DNA of 64,000 bases from Sporosarcina sp. Marseille-Q4943 (GTDB taxonomy: Bacteria > Bacillota > Bacilli > Bacillales_A > Planococcaceae): positions 1,838,501-1,902,500 of the forward strand of contig NZ_OX031157.1 of the NCBI RefSeq assembly GCF_943736995.1, in the 5' to 3' direction. Positions 34,097 through 43,359 of this stretch are shown piece after piece; position 1 is the first letter of the stretch, and each line of letters begins with the position of its first letter. The notes under the pieces are model-generated. The model saw only the letters and a list, made by a program, of their open reading frames with translations. It was not told where the DNA came from and ran no database searches. Made by a program: the position numbers and the translations under genes.

Positions 34097-36064
34097 TCAT
34101 TTTCCCCCTTCATTTTTATCTTCTATAGCGGATTTCAATAAATGCTCCGCTTCTTCTATCGTTTCCACTTCAAGCTGGCAGGCGGCATTCGTCAAATGCC
34201 CACCACCGCCAAGCTCCTCCATGACGAGCTGTACATTAAGCTCTCCAAGGGATCTTGCACTGATGCCGATTTTCCCGTCCGAGCGGGAAGCGATGACGAA
34301 CGAGGCGATGACCCCTTGCATCGTCAGGAGAATATCTGCTGTCTGTGCAATCAGAACTGAACTATAGACGGTGCCTTCCTCCCCTTTTGCAATCGCGATG
34401 CCAGAAGAAGTAAGCTCCACCGTTTCGATCAGTTTGGACCGCTGAATATATGTCCCGATATCTTCCTTCAGCAATCGCTGTACAAGCACTGTGTCGGCGC
34501 CGTTTGTCCGTAAATAGGAAGCCGCCTCGAAGGTTCTTGATCCCGTCCTCAGCGTAAAGCTTTTCGTATCGACGACAATCCCTGCGAGCAACGCAGTTGA
34601 TTCGAGCATCGTCAGCTTTTCATGCTTCGGCTGATATTCCACAAGCTCTGTCACAAGCTCGGCTGTCGATGAAGCATACGGTTCCATATAGACGAGCATC
34701 GTATTATTAATAAATTCCTCGCCTCGTCGATGATGGTCGATGACAACGACCTTTTCGGCCTTATCGATCAATCGCTCATCGATGACCATACTCGGTTTAT
34801 GCGTATCGACGATGACAAGAAGGGATCTCTCTGTCAGCATCGATAACGCGGTTTCCGGATCGATAAATTGGGCAAACAACTCTTCGTCTTTTTTAATTTC
34901 TTCCATCAGGCGGGTCACGCTGCCATCGAGCTCGTCAAAGTTGAGGACAACATGGCCTTCCACGTTATTCATTCTAGCCATCTTCCGAACCCCGATGGAT
35001 GCTCCAATTGCGTCCATGTCGGGCATTTTGTGGCCCATGATAACCACTTTATCGCTGCCTTGGATCAAATCGCGTAAAGCGTGTGAAATGACCCTGGCAC
35101 GGACACGGGTCCTCTTTTCCACCGGATTTGTCTTGCCTCCGAAAAATTTGAGTTTGCCATCCTTATGCTTAATGGCGACCTGATCGCCTCCGCGACCGAG
35201 TACGAGATCCAGACTGGATTGTGCGAGCTCTCCAAGCTCTGTCAGCGAGGCGGAGCCGGTTCCGACACCGATGCTAAGCGTCAAGCTTGCATTGTGCTTA
35301 GCGGTCTTTTCCCGTATATCATCTAATATCGAAAACTTCGCCGTTTCCAACTTGGACAGGATCGCTTCATTGAAAACCGCTAAAAAACGATCAGATGCAA
35401 TCCTTTTTACAAAGATGCCGTTATCCAATGCCCACTGATTCACTAGTGATGTGACAAGCGAGTTGAGATTGCTCCTCGTCTGGTCGTCCATCGTCTGGGC
35501 AAGCTCGTCGTAGTTGTCGATAAGCATGACTCCGAGCACTGTCCGGTCTTGATAATAGAGAGATTCGATCTCCACTTTTTCAGTGATGTCGAATAAATAG
35601 ATCAGTTTTTCCTCAGCCCTGTAAATGACTTGATATGTTGAAACACCGACCTTCAATGTCGTTTTCTGTCCTTCATTTTTAATAACGGATTGAAATGCTT
35701 CGGATAGCTGGAACAATTCCTCCCCAATAAGCGTCTCTTTATCAAAGATATTGACGGCATACGGGTTCGCCCATTCGATAATCTGTTTTTCATTAAAAAG
35801 GATAATGGCGATCGGCAGCTCGAGCAGCGCCTCTTCCCCAACCTTTTTCATGCGATAGGAGAGAGATTCGATATGCTTTTCCGTCTCGACATACGTCTGC
35901 TCTTCAAGCTTCCAGGCGATGCCTGCTGCTATCGTGAAAGGGATCGTAAATAAAAGGCCCTCCCAGAAATTCGATAGGAATAAAAGGACGGCCGCTATCA
36001 ATCCAAGGAGAGATATGACAGTCAGTGGGTATCGGATAGCTCTTCTTCTAAAAATTGACCTCAT
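34097..36064 (-). CDS. gdpP: Cyclic-di-AMP phosphodiesterase GdpP (YybT)
   Basis: A 655-residue membrane protein. Two N-terminal helices (about 12-50) precede a PAS-like domain (about 75-150) and a degenerate GGDEF domain (170-300). Then come DHH ([20 protein letters not shown]) and DHHA1 ([11 protein letters not shown]) domains, which hydrolyse c-di-AMP to pApA. It controls osmolyte and cell-wall signalling. It starts at ATG 36064 behind AGGGG. It lies between yybS and rplI as in other Bacillales. Confidence 0.96.
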   Translation of the reverse strand: MRSIFRRRAIRYPLTVISLLGLIAAVLLFLSNFWEGLLFTIPFTIAAGIAWKLEEQTYVETEKHIESLSYRMKKVGEEALLELPIAIILFNEKQIIEWANPYAVNIFDKETLIGEELFQLSEAFQSVIKNEGQKTTLKVGVSTYQVIYRAEEKLIYLFDITEKVEIESLYYQDRTVLGVMLIDNYDELAQTMDDQTRSNLNSLVTSLVNQWALDNGIFVKRIASDRFLAVFNEAILSKLETAKFSILDDIREKTAKHNASLTLSIGVGTGSASLTELGELAQSSLDLVLGRGGDQVAIKHKDGKLKFFGGKTNPVEKRTRVRARVISHALRDLIQGSDKVVIMGHKMPDMDAIGASIGVRKMARMNNVEGHVVLNFDELDGSVTRLMEEIKKDEELFAQFIDPETALSMLTERSLLVIVDTHKPSMVIDERLIDKAEKVVVIDHHRRGEEFINNTMLVYMEPYASSTAELVTELVEYQPKHEKLTMLESTALLAGIVVDTKSFTLRTGSRTFEAASYLRTNGADTVLVQRLLKEDIGTYIQRSKLIETVELTSSGIAIAKGEEGTVYSSVLIAQTADILLTMQGVIASFVIASRSDGKIGISARSLGELNVQLVMEELGGGGHLTNAACQLEVETIEEAEHLLKSAIEDKNEGGK

Positions 36065-36076
36065 TGTCTCATCCCC

Positions 36077-37018
36077 TTACTTCAAGTTGTCTTTTCCGAT
36101 CCAAGCACGGATATTCACGCCTATATCAAGTATGCCAAGAAGTGTGGTTATTGGACTGAAAAGCAATGCGAAAATCGTGGAAAGTACCGTGACAATAGCC
36201 GGTACTTTCATTTTGTACATAAAGTAGTGAATCAATGCGAGCCCTTGCAATAGCAAGAGGAATCGTAAAATGATTGTCGCATTTACATATAGCAAGTAAG
36301 CCGAAGACTCCGGTTTCAAGTCCATCATCCATGGAAGTAGAATGATGAGCCCATAGATGAAAATGGTGATGACGGGCAGCCTCATCTCCCGGAATGGTGG
36401 AAACGTAGGCACTTGATGGCCAAGTCGGCGGAGCATCTCGAAATTGGGGATTACCATAATGAACGTAAAACCATATACCGCCAGGATGAACATAGCTGGA
36501 ATTGCAGACCGGTACATAGTGAACGCTTCTTCTACTATCATTTCGTAGTTCCCCGGCAATGCTCCCAAGCTTTCGAGCGACGCCTTGAATTGCGTCTCCG
36601 CCTCTTTCAGCATCGTCATCAGACTATCGATTGCATTGACTTCGAAAACAATCGCGGCTATGAGATAAACCAATGCGCCTGTCACGATGAAGAAGAGTCC
36701 CGTTGCCATGAACGTGTACAGCTTTGATTTGCCCAAAAGCACCGATTCGGCAACGAGGAAGGCGAGCACCCCGAACATCAATGCAAAAGGCATTAACAAA
36801 ATGCCTCCAACGATCAGGGACAGAATACTGCCGCCAATGACAACGAAAATCGTCGAGCTCCTATCGTAGCGCAGCCGATAAAGTATGATTGGCAATGGAA
36901 TGAAAATCATTATGATACTTCCGAGGAAAGGGACATAAGCGGCCCCTGCCAGGAGTATCGTGAACAATGCGAGCATCATCGCACCGTATGTTATTTTTTG
37001 TGATTGGTCCTGCATCAT
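36077..37018 (-). CDS. yybS: YybS membrane protein (DUF2232)
   Basis: A 313-residue protein with about eight membrane helices and the DUF2232 pattern (ITYGAMMLALFTILLAGAAY near the start, RLPVITIFIYGLIILLP late). The family is found upstream of gdpP in Bacillales; its function is not known, although the topology resembles small-molecule uptake S-components. It lies 12 bp before gdpP. Its promoter should lie in the 37019-37190 stretch or beyond, next to the 20-bp array. Confidence 0.88.
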   Translation of the reverse strand: MMQDQSQKITYGAMMLALFTILLAGAAYVPFLGSIIMIFIPLPIILYRLRYDRSSTIFVVIGGSILSLIVGGILLMPFALMFGVLAFLVAESVLLGKSKLYTFMATGLFFIVTGALVYLIAAIVFEVNAIDSLMTMLKEAETQFKASLESLGALPGNYEMIVEEAFTMYRSAIPAMFILAVYGFTFIMVIPNFEMLRRLGHQVPTFPPFREMRLPVITIFIYGLIILLPWMMDLKPESSAYLLYVNATIILRFLLLLQGLALIHYFMYKMKVPAIVTVLSTIFALLFSPITTLLGILDIGVNIRAWIGKDNLK

Positions 37019-37190
37019 TCAGTTCCTCCGTCCAGTCAATGGACTTAATATTGTCTATCTCCTCAAACAAGTGAGTTCTTATAATTGTATCATGATTACT
37101 GCCGATTAACCAAAGGGCAGTATGGCCTCTCAGCTTTGGACTTTTTACATACATACCGGTATTTCGATAGCACCGGCAACCTTCCTTAGA

Positions 37191-37310
37191 GCAAATACGC
37201 ATAAATTCTTCTAAACGCGCATAAACGTCTCTAAATACGCATATTTCCCAGGAAACGCTCATAACTGTCCATAAAAACGCATAAATCGATTTATTTACGC
37301 ATAACGAACG
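37191..37310. repeat. Six-unit tandem array with exact 20-bp period
   Basis: The hexamer CGCATA, or CTCATA once, begins at 37198, 37218, 37238, 37258, 37278 and 37298. It is flanked by A/T-rich bases (consensus about TAAATACGCATAAAT), with each unit otherwise divergent. It lies within the 518-bp gene-free stretch between rpsR and yybS. The remaining DNA (37311-37480) has one stop-free minus-strand frame of about 50 codons without a start codon, not called as a gene. Confidence 0.8.
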
Positions 37311-37478
37311 TTCCTACTCCGATAGGTTTGTTGATTGTCAACGGCATTGGGCGCGAGTTTGTTAGGCTTGGAAACGATAGCCGTTCCGCACCCATAAGAC
37401 ATGCTGTTAGCCAGGAATGTATTTGGATAACCATCGTGACCAATGCATTTGACAACTATTCATGTGTTGTAATCAATT

Positions 37479-37526
37479 CAAAAAACCGCCTTGGGACCGG
37501 GGATGCCGGTATCACAAGGCGGTTAA
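37479..37526 (-). terminator. Terminator of the rpsF-ssb-rpsR operon
   Basis: On the minus strand AACCGCCTTG pairs with CAAGGCGGTT and is followed by TTTT; the loop holds a second small stem (ACCGG-CAT-CCCCGGT). Confidence 0.85.
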
Positions 37527-37536
37527 AAAAGTATAA

Positions 37537-37773
37537 TTATCTTTCTTCCGAAACGAACGGAAGAAGTGCCATAATACGAGCACGTTTAATAGCAGACGTT
37601 AATTTACGTTGATATTTCGCGCTTGTACCAGTTACACGGCGAGGTAAGATCTTTCCACGTTCAGAAACGAATTTCTTAAGTAGATCAGTATCTTTATAAT
37701 CGATATTTGTAATGTTGTTCGATGTAAAATAGCAGACTTTACGACGTCTGCGACCTCCACGGCGTGGTGCCAT
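37537..37773 (-). CDS. rpsR: 30S ribosomal protein S18
   Basis: A 78-residue protein starting [20 protein letters not shown], with [18 protein letters not shown] and the C-terminal [14 protein letters not shown] typical of S18. It has one Cys (residue 14) in place of the full zinc-binding set (so a C-minus form). It pairs with S6 on the ribosomal platform. It is the last gene of the rpsF-ssb-rpsR operon. Confidence 0.97.
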   Translation of the reverse strand: MAPRRGGRRRRKVCYFTSNNITNIDYKDTDLLKKFVSERGKILPRRVTGTSAKYQRKLTSAIKRARIMALLPFVSEER

Positions 37774-37814
37774 ATCGCTTTCCCTCCTTACTTTACGTTA
37801 CCGACAATCATTCA

Positions 37815-38324
37815 TCAGAACGGCAGATCGTCATCCGATACTTCAATCGGACCGCTGCTCGTACCGAATGGATCGTTGTCAGTACGTGTATAGTTTTGTT
37901 GAGCTGGTTGTTGATATTGCTGGTTCGGCTGCTGATTCTGATAATACGGTTGTTCGTTCTGTGGTGCTCCACCATAAGCAGCTCCGGATCTCTCAGCATT
38001 TGCACTGCGCGGTTCAAGGAATTGCACGCTGTCCGCTACGACTTCTGTCATGAAGACACGCTTGCCATCTTGTCCATCGAAGCTGCTCGTTTGGATACGG
38101 CCTTCGATTCCAGCAAGACTTCCTTTACGTAAAAAGTTCGCAGTGTTTTCCGCCTGCTTCCTCCAAGTGACACAGTTGATGAAATCAGCTTCACGCTCGC
38201 CCGATTGGCTCGAGAATGTCCGATTCACCGCTAGCGTAAAGCGTGTTACCGCAATTCCGCTCTGTGTGTACTTGAGTTCAGGATCTTTTGTCAATCGGCC
38301 AACTAAAACGACACGGTTAATCAT
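37815..38324 (-). CDS. ssb: Single-stranded DNA-binding protein SsbA
   Basis: A 169-residue SSB. The OB fold (1-110) starts [20 protein letters not shown], then comes a flexible Gln/Asn/Tyr-rich linker ([11 protein letters not shown]) and the acidic tip SDDDLPF that recruits replication and repair proteins. The start is ATG 38324, which has GGAGG upstream; an earlier frame extension does not. The position between rpsF and rpsR is the standard one. Confidence 0.96.
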   Translation of the reverse strand: MINRVVLVGRLTKDPELKYTQSGIAVTRFTLAVNRTFSSQSGEREADFINCVTWRKQAENTANFLRKGSLAGIEGRIQTSSFDGQDGKRVFMTEVVADSVQFLEPRSANAERSGAAYGGAPQNEQPYYQNQQPNQQYQQPAQQNYTRTDNDPFGTSSGPIEVSDDDLPF

Positions 38325-38394
38325 CAGAATGCAACCTCCCTCATCATTTTCAAGTTTCACCTATTAACGGTAGTGCATTTCGTTCTTATATGGA

Positions 38395-38682
38395 TTAGTT
38401 GTCCAGACGAACAGCCATATGACGAATGATATCTTCGTTGATGTTCGCAAGACGATTGAATTCATCGATAGCTTCAGTTCCTGCGTTTAGTGTTACCAAT
38501 TGGTAGTAGCCTTCACGCAAGTCGTCGATTTCGTAAGCAAGACGACGCTTGCCCCACTCTTTCGACTCGATGATTTCCGCTCCGTTTGAAGTTAGGATGT
38601 CATCGAAACGAGTGATCAATGCTTTTTTTGCTTCATCTTCTACTGTTGGACGGATGATGTACATGATTTCGTACTTTCTCAT
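38395..38682 (-). CDS. rpsF: 30S ribosomal protein S6
   Basis: A 95-residue protein with the ferredoxin-like S6 fold: [40 protein letters not shown] and the IMHMAV-like [10 protein letters not shown] end. It binds S18 and 16S rRNA; the S6:S18 pair also represses this operon through its leader in several bacteria. AAGGAGGTG precedes the ATG. Confidence 0.97.
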   Translation of the reverse strand: MRKYEIMYIIRPTVEDEAKKALITRFDDILTSNGAEIIESKEWGKRRLAYEIDDLREGYYQLVTLNAGTEAIDEFNRLANINEDIIRHMAVRLDN

Positions 38683-38704
38683 CTTTAGTCACCTCCTTAT
38701 GGAC

Positions 38705-38760
38705 TTTGGCCCACTTGTTACGGCGGGCAAGGAGTAAGTAATTTTTATTACTCACATCAT
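38705..38760 (-). promoter_or_regulatory. Putative S6:S18-binding leader of the rpsF operon
   Basis: On the minus strand there is first a stem GAGTAAT-AAAA-ATTACT-TACTC (about 38730-38755), then GCCC-GCCGTAACAAGT-GGGC (38728-38709) with an exposed CCG, just before the ribosome binding site. Leaders with a CCG-bearing hairpin bound by S6:S18 are known for this operon; the match is judged by eye. Confidence 0.45.
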
Positions 38761-38763
38761 CAT

Positions 38764-38792
38764 ATTTTAACATGATGTCTTCAGGTAATCAA
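38764..38792 (-). promoter_or_regulatory. Promoter of the rpsF-ssb-rpsR operon
   Basis: On the minus strand TTGATT (38792-38787), a 17-bp spacer and TAAAAT (38769-38764), about 80 bp before the S6 start codon. Confidence 0.6.
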
Positions 38793-38846
38793 CTATTATT
38801 GATGTGAATTAAATAATTTCACATAAATAAATAGTTCTTGCTAACC

Positions 38847-38967
38847 GGATTTCCGTTACAGGCGGACGCTTTCCGCGGGCACGGCTTCAATCTCCTCGTC
38901 ACTGCGTTCCTGCGGGGCTTTCAGCTCGTGCTGTTCCCGCAGGAGTCGCCGCCTTCCACTCCAATCC
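38847..38967 (+). repeat. Dispersed intergenic repeat, copy E (short form)
   Basis: GGCGGACGCTTTCCGCGGGC ... CTCCTCGTCACTGCGTTCCTG ... AGGAGTCGCCGCCTTCCACT, nearly identical to copy D. It lies between the divergent rpsF and DUF3267 genes. Confidence 0.85.
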
Positions 38968-39041
38968 TTGGCAATTCTTTTCAATTTATAAATCCAACAT
39001 ATTCGCTTCGTGTATACTTATTAGTAAGAGGTGATGATTTA

Positions 39042-39602
39042 ATGGAAGACTTCTCTGGACCGGATAAGATAATTGAGATTGATTTGCCGAAGGTGGCTAA
39101 GAGTGGGTTGTGGGTGACGTTTTTGACGCTCATTGGATTGCTTGTTGTAGATGGTCTTATTTATCAGGAACTATCTTTTACATTCACCGTTTGGAATGTT
39201 CTGTTTTTTGTTGGTGGATATGTGCTCTTGATTATTCTTCATGAGCTTTTTCATCTGCTTGGTTTCAGGATGTTCGGTAACGTGCCTTGGAAGAGCATGA
39301 TTGTTGGAATGAATCTCAAATTGGGTATTGCTTATGCAACGACTGATCGCCTAATGACGAACAAGGCTATCCAAAAAGCTTTATTGCTTCCTTTTTGGAC
39401 TACTGGCGTAGTACCCGCTATGATCGGACTTGTTACAAGCAACGGTATTTGGCTTGGGCTAGCCGCTTTTCTGATTGGCGGTGCTGCTGGTGACTTTGCG
39501 ATGTATAAGGAGCTGCGGAAACTTCCGGATGATTGGCTAGTAAAGGATGATCCCGAGAAGCCGAAGCTATACTTATTTAAGCCAGGACGCAATATACAGT
39601 AA
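39042..39602 (+). CDS. DUF3267 membrane protein with a zinc-protease-like HExxH motif
   Basis: A 186-residue protein with four or five membrane helices. LHELFHLLGF (about residues 66-75) is an HExxH motif inside a hydrophobic helix, as in site-2-type membrane peptidases. The C-terminal part after the last helix is short and soluble (ELRKLPDDWLVKD). The family DUF3267 is widespread in Bacillales and has no proven activity. ATG 39042 follows AGAGGTGA. It runs alone on the plus strand and converges on ychF at a shared terminator. Confidence 0.8.
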   Translation: MEDFSGPDKIIEIDLPKVAKSGLWVTFLTLIGLLVVDGLIYQELSFTFTVWNVLFFVGGYVLLIILHELFHLLGFRMFGNVPWKSMIVGMNLKLGIAYATTDRLMTNKAIQKALLLPFWTTGVVPAMIGLVTSNGIWLGLAAFLIGGAAGDFAMYKELRKLPDDWLVKDDPEKPKLYLFKPGRNIQ

Positions 39603-39638
39603 AACAACCGGAAAAGGATGTCCTTCTCCGGTTGTTTT
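39601..39638. terminator. Bidirectional terminator between DUF3267 and ychF
   Basis: AAAACAACCGGA and TCCGGTTGTTTT form a 12-bp stem whose A- and T-rich ends serve both strands. Confidence 0.9.
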
Positions 39639-39645
39639 CATTTAT

Positions 39646-40746
39646 TTATACGTTAAATCTAAACAACATGACGTCCCCGTCTTGGACTACGTATTCTTTT
39701 CCTTCTAGACGGACTTTGCCTGCTTCTTTGGCAGCTGCCATTGATCCGGCTTCTACTAGCGCATCATAAGAAACAGTTTCTGCACGGATGAAACCACGTT
39801 CGAAGTCTGTATGGATAACGCCTGCACATTGTGGCGCTTTCATCCCTTTACGGAATGTCCATGCGCGGACTTCTTGGACACCTGCTGTGAAGTAAGTTGC
39901 AAGGCCTAATAGATGATAAGAAGCTTTGATGAGTTGATCTAGGCCAGATTCCTTTATCCCTAATTCTTCAAGGAACATTGCCTTCTCTTCATCATCCAAT
40001 TCAGCCATTTCTTCCTCAACTTTTGCACTTACGACAATCACTTCCGCATTATCCTTCTTGGCAAAGTCGCGGACCATTTTGACATACTCGTTCTCTTCTG
40101 CATTGGCAATTTCATCTTCCGAAACGTTTGCGACGTAAAGCATCGGCTTGATTGTCAACAGATGCATCCCTTTGATGAGTTGGAATTCTTCCGGTGTCAA
40201 TTCGACGGAGCGGGCAGGCTTTTCATTCTCGAAAGCTTCTTTTAGCTTCAGCAAGACCGGTTCCTCAGCCATGGAATCCTTATCTTTTTGCTTCGCCATT
40301 TTGGATACACGAGTCAAGCGTTTTTCCACGCTTTCCATGTCAGCAAGGATTAGTTCCAAGTTGATGACTTCAATATCGTCGATCGGATTCACTTTCCCTG
40401 ATACATGAGTAATATTTTCATCGTCAAAACAACGGACGACTTGGCAAATCGCATCGACTTCGCGGATATGAGAGAGGAACTTATTTCCTAGTCCTTCCCC
40501 TTTACTCGCCCCTTCAACAATCCCTGCAATATCTGTAAATTCAAAAGCTGTCGGAACTGTCTTTTTTGGTACGACAAGCTCAGTTAATTTTTGAAGCCGT
40601 TCATCCGGCACTTCTACGATTCCGACGTTTGGATCGATCGTACAGAACGGATAGTTGGCAGCCTCTGCTCCCGCCTTCGTTATTGCGTTGAATAGAGTCG
40701 ACTTCCCGACGTTCGGTAGACCGACGATTCCAGCTGTTAACGCCAT
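39646..40746 (-). CDS. ychF: Redox-regulated ATPase/GTPase YchF (OLA1 family)
   Basis: A 366-residue TRAFAC P-loop protein. G1 is [12 protein letters not shown] (7-18), then a coiled-coil region, and a C-terminal TGS domain ([15 protein letters not shown] ... [22 protein letters not shown]). The family hydrolyses ATP rather than GTP and binds ribosomes. The start lies 14 nt after an AAAGGTTG stretch. Its place near rpsF matches B. subtilis yyaF. Confidence 0.96.
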   Translation of the reverse strand: MALTAGIVGLPNVGKSTLFNAITKAGAEAANYPFCTIDPNVGIVEVPDERLQKLTELVVPKKTVPTAFEFTDIAGIVEGASKGEGLGNKFLSHIREVDAICQVVRCFDDENITHVSGKVNPIDDIEVINLELILADMESVEKRLTRVSKMAKQKDKDSMAEEPVLLKLKEAFENEKPARSVELTPEEFQLIKGMHLLTIKPMLYVANVSEDEIANAEENEYVKMVRDFAKKDNAEVIVVSAKVEEEMAELDDEEKAMFLEELGIKESGLDQLIKASYHLLGLATYFTAGVQEVRAWTFRKGMKAPQCAGVIHTDFERGFIRAETVSYDALVEAGSMAAAKEAGKVRLEGKEYVVQDGDVMLFRFNV

Positions 40747-40827
40747 TTATTTCCCAACCTTTCATATAGGTCAATTTCATAATCATCTTTGCAACTCTTC
40801 TATTATAAGAATAGTTGGCGTTCCTGT

Positions 40828-41031
40828 CTAATTTTGTTCTGCTTCCGCCTTGACGAGAACTTTCTTCATCTTCTTTGCAAATTCATTCCGTGGAATCATT
40901 ACACTATGGCCGCACCCTTCGCATTTTATCCTGATGTCAGCGCCCATCCGGATGATTTTCCATGCATTCGTTCCGCACGGATGCGGTTTTTTCATTTCCA
41001 CGACATCATTCAAATGAAACTCTTTCTCCAC
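40828..41031 (-). CDS. yyzM: YyzM-like small zinc-ribbon protein (DUF951)
   Basis: A 67-residue protein: LNDVVEMKKPHPCGTNAWKI followed by IKCEGCGHSVMIPRNEF, so one PCG and a CxxC pair. It is the DUF951 family found beside ychF in Firmicutes. GTG 41031 is chosen because AAGGAG lies 8 nt upstream and the alignment begins there; a GTG 21 bp earlier directly abuts the mscS stop. The function is not established. Confidence 0.85.
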   Translation of the reverse strand: MEKEFHLNDVVEMKKPHPCGTNAWKIIRMGADIRIKCEGCGHSVMIPRNEFAKKMKKVLVKAEAEQN

Positions 41032-41052
41032 CGTCCATCTCTCCTTGCTCAC

Positions 41053-41946
41053 TTATTGGTTATTAAATGATTTTGAAACAAGTATAGGATATGGAATCTC
41101 GATTCCTTCCTGCTCCAAATGTTTTTTTATCCCCATGCTAATATTCCTTGCAATGTCATAATGACGCATCGGCTTCGTTTCAACGATGATCCGTTCAATG
41201 ACTGAGTCTTCCGTGAAGTCATGGGCACCGATCAATTTCGGCTTTCCTAGAAGGTCGGGGTTGTCCTTACTCATCGAATCCAAAAATGCATCGATCGCCT
41301 TTTCGACTTTTTCGATGCCGAGTTCAAATGGAATGGTGACATCGACAATCGCCAAAGAATTTTTCAAAGAATAATTGACGACTTGCGTGATAGTACCATT
41401 CGGTAAAATGAAAAGCTCTCCGGTGAAGTTTTTTATTTTCGTTGTCCGTAAACCGATCTCTTCTACCTTACCTTCGGCAGTTCCGATTTTGACGTAATCT
41501 CCGACTGAAAATTGGTCTTCGAAAAGGATGAAGAATCCTGAAATGACGTCCTTCACGAGGCTTTGCGCTCCGAAACCGACAGCGAGGCCTAGTACCCCTG
41601 CTCCCGCTAGAAGCCCTTTCACGTCGATATTAAACTCCTGCAGGATGGATAGGATTGCTGAAAAATAGATAACATAGCTAAGCGTGTTCTCGAGCAGCTT
41701 GAGCAAAGTCTGTTCTCGCCGCTCTTCTTTCCGAATCGGACCCTTTAATTTGATTTTGAAGATCTTTCGAATAATATATTTGCCGACTTGTACGACAATA
41801 ATTGAGATTGCGATGATAATGGCAATCCTTACGGCAATAATTCCGAAATCGATCCACGTTTGTTCTGAGAAGATGAATCTGCCGATTTTTTCGGTTTCTT
41901 CATTTATGAGCACTTCTTTAATACCTTCTGTTTGCTTATTCGTCAT
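41053..41946 (-). CDS. Small-conductance mechanosensitive channel (MscS family)
   Basis: A 297-residue protein with three membrane helices. The third, pore-lining helix is GLLAGAGVLGLAVGFGAQSLVKD with the alternating Gly/Ala pattern, then VISGFFILFEDQFSVGDYV and the beta domain (GTAEGKVEEIGLRTTKI). It lets solutes out on sudden osmotic down-shift. ATG 41946 lies 10 nt after AAAGG; ATGs 6 and 9 bp earlier are too close. It precedes yyzM and ychF on the same strand. Confidence 0.93.
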   Translation of the reverse strand: MTNKQTEGIKEVLINEETEKIGRFIFSEQTWIDFGIIAVRIAIIIAISIIVVQVGKYIIRKIFKIKLKGPIRKEERREQTLLKLLENTLSYVIYFSAILSILQEFNIDVKGLLAGAGVLGLAVGFGAQSLVKDVISGFFILFEDQFSVGDYVKIGTAEGKVEEIGLRTTKIKNFTGELFILPNGTITQVVNYSLKNSLAIVDVTIPFELGIEKVEKAIDAFLDSMSKDNPDLLGKPKLIGAHDFTEDSVIERIIVETKPMRHYDIARNISMGIKKHLEQEGIEIPYPILVSKSFNNQ

Positions 41947-42041
41947 CCGCATCATGCCTTTCCGTATAAATCCTCATGAAGCCGCGTATACTGCTACACA
42001 ATCAATTCATTGTGGACTATTAATTAGAATGGAGTTTTGTC

Positions 42042-42620
42042 ATGCATTCAGCACTTTCCACTAATTATGATTACCGTCTTCACTATAATGAAACAGGTGC
42101 TGTTTGGAAGCTCAGCACATTTTTCCTTGAACATATCCCCTTTCACGAGGAGTCTTTAACCTTCTTTTGCATTGGAACGGACCGATCCACTGGAGACGCA
42201 TTAGGACCGTTAACCGGTTCCCATTTGGCCGAATCTTTATTGTTTCCTTTTCATGTCGTCGGGACTTTGGAAAAGCCATTGCATGCCCTTAATCTACAAC
42301 AACAATTAGATGAACGGCTAGCGATGAACCCTTCCCCTTTCATCGTCGCAATCGATGCTTGCTTAGGTAGAAGCGATTCCATCGGCCACTTGCTGTTCCA
42401 TCGTGGTCCGCTCTATCCCGGTAAAGCGGTCGGAAAAGAATTGCCCCCTGTCGGTAATTTATCCATCAAAGGGGTCGTCAATATTTCGGGTTTCATGGAA
42501 CAGGCCGTCCTGCAAAGCACTCGGTTGCATCTTCCTTTTGAAATGAGCCGAGTCATTTCCCGCTCCCTTCAATTAGCCTATGGAAGATTTAAAACAGGAA
42601 ATGAACGGTTGTTACAATAA
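42042..42620 (+). CDS. yyaC: YyaC-family putative sporulation protease
   Basis: A 192-residue protein with the GPR-like fold: CIGTDRSTGDALGPLTGSHL near residue 45, GTLEKPLHALNL, AIDACLGRSDSIGHL, and PPVGNLSIKGVVNISGFME. YyaC is conserved in spore formers and related to the germination protease; its activity is not proven. GGAG precedes the ATG. It is the only plus-strand gene in this part and overlaps the 3' end of the convergent DUF554 gene by 32 bp. Confidence 0.92.
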   Translation: MHSALSTNYDYRLHYNETGAVWKLSTFFLEHIPFHEESLTFFCIGTDRSTGDALGPLTGSHLAESLLFPFHVVGTLEKPLHALNLQQQLDERLAMNPSPFIVAIDACLGRSDSIGHLLFHRGPLYPGKAVGKELPPVGNLSIKGVVNISGFMEQAVLQSTRLHLPFEMSRVISRSLQLAYGRFKTGNERLLQ

Positions 42621-43296
42621 TACCGACGACAAAGATTCCCGGGATGAGGTTCGCCACTCGGATTTTCGTAATGCCGATCAAGTTCAATCCAATTCCGACG
42701 ATCATTAAGCCGCCCGTCGCAGTCATTTCGGAAATAAAAAATTGCAATAGCTCATCTGGCACAAAGCGGCTAATTTGCGTCGAAAATAATGTAATGAGTC
42801 CTTGGTAAAGAAAAACAGGGACCGCAGAGATCATGACGCCAATGCCAAGCGTGGAACTAAGGATGACAGATGTGAATCCATCGATGATGCCCTTCATGAT
42901 CAACACGTCATGGTCGTTCCGTAAGCCGCTGTCTATCGCTCCAATAATGGCCATTGAACCGACAACGAAGATGAGCGTTGCCGTGACAAAACCTTGCGCA
43001 ATGCCTGGTCCTTCTTTTTTCGAAGGAAATTTCCGCTCAATCCAATTTCCTAATTCGTTGATTTTATTGTCCAGGTCCATCCATTCCCCAATGATTGCTC
43101 CAATGACGATGCTAATGATCACAATCAATATTTGCGTGCTTTCGAATATCATTTGGATACCGATTGCCGCGACCGCTAATCCGATTCCATACATAACGGT
43201 CTCTTTCATCCGTTCCGGGATGTTATATAAAAAACGGCCAAGTAGAGCCCCTATTATTATTAACAAGGCATTGATAATCGAACCAAGTAATATCAT
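42589..43296 (-). CDS. DUF554 membrane protein
   Basis: A 235-residue protein with six or seven membrane helices, starting MILLGSIINALLIIIGALLG. It shows the family segment FVTATLIFVVGSMAIIGAIDSGLRNDH. DUF554 (E. coli YqgA-like) members are of unknown function; some are thought to be transporters. GGAAGTG precedes the ATG. It lies downstream of spo0J across a terminator, and its 3' end overlaps yyaC on the other strand. Confidence 0.85.
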   Translation of the reverse strand: MILLGSIINALLIIIGALLGRFLYNIPERMKETVMYGIGLAVAAIGIQMIFESTQILIVIISIVIGAIIGEWMDLDNKINELGNWIERKFPSKKEGPGIAQGFVTATLIFVVGSMAIIGAIDSGLRNDHDVLIMKGIIDGFTSVILSSTLGIGVMISAVPVFLYQGLITLFSTQISRFVPDELLQFFISEMTATGGLMIVGIGLNLIGITKIRVANLIPGIFVVGIIVTTVHFLF

Positions 43297-43326
43297 CGTT
43301 TTTCACTTCCATCTGCTAAAAATAAT

Positions 43327-43353
43327 ACCTATTTTGCATAGAGCAAAATAGGT
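43327..43353 (-). terminator. Terminator of the soj-spo0J operon
   Basis: ACCTATTTTGC and GCAAAATAGGT form a perfect 11-bp stem with a 5-nt loop, 7 bp after the spo0J stop; ATTATTTTTAG follows on the minus strand. Confidence 0.85.
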
Positions 43354-43359
43354 ACAGGC

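Noticed and set aside
36861-37262. A 133-codon minus-strand frame through the 20-bp array into yybS
   Set aside because: The N-terminal part only translates the tandem repeat and the rest overlaps yybS in another frame; repeats of this type are known to give spurious gene calls.
37191-37310. CRISPR array
   Set aside because: The units are contiguous 20-bp repeats with a 6-9-bp common core; there are no long identical repeats, no uniform unique spacers and no cas genes.
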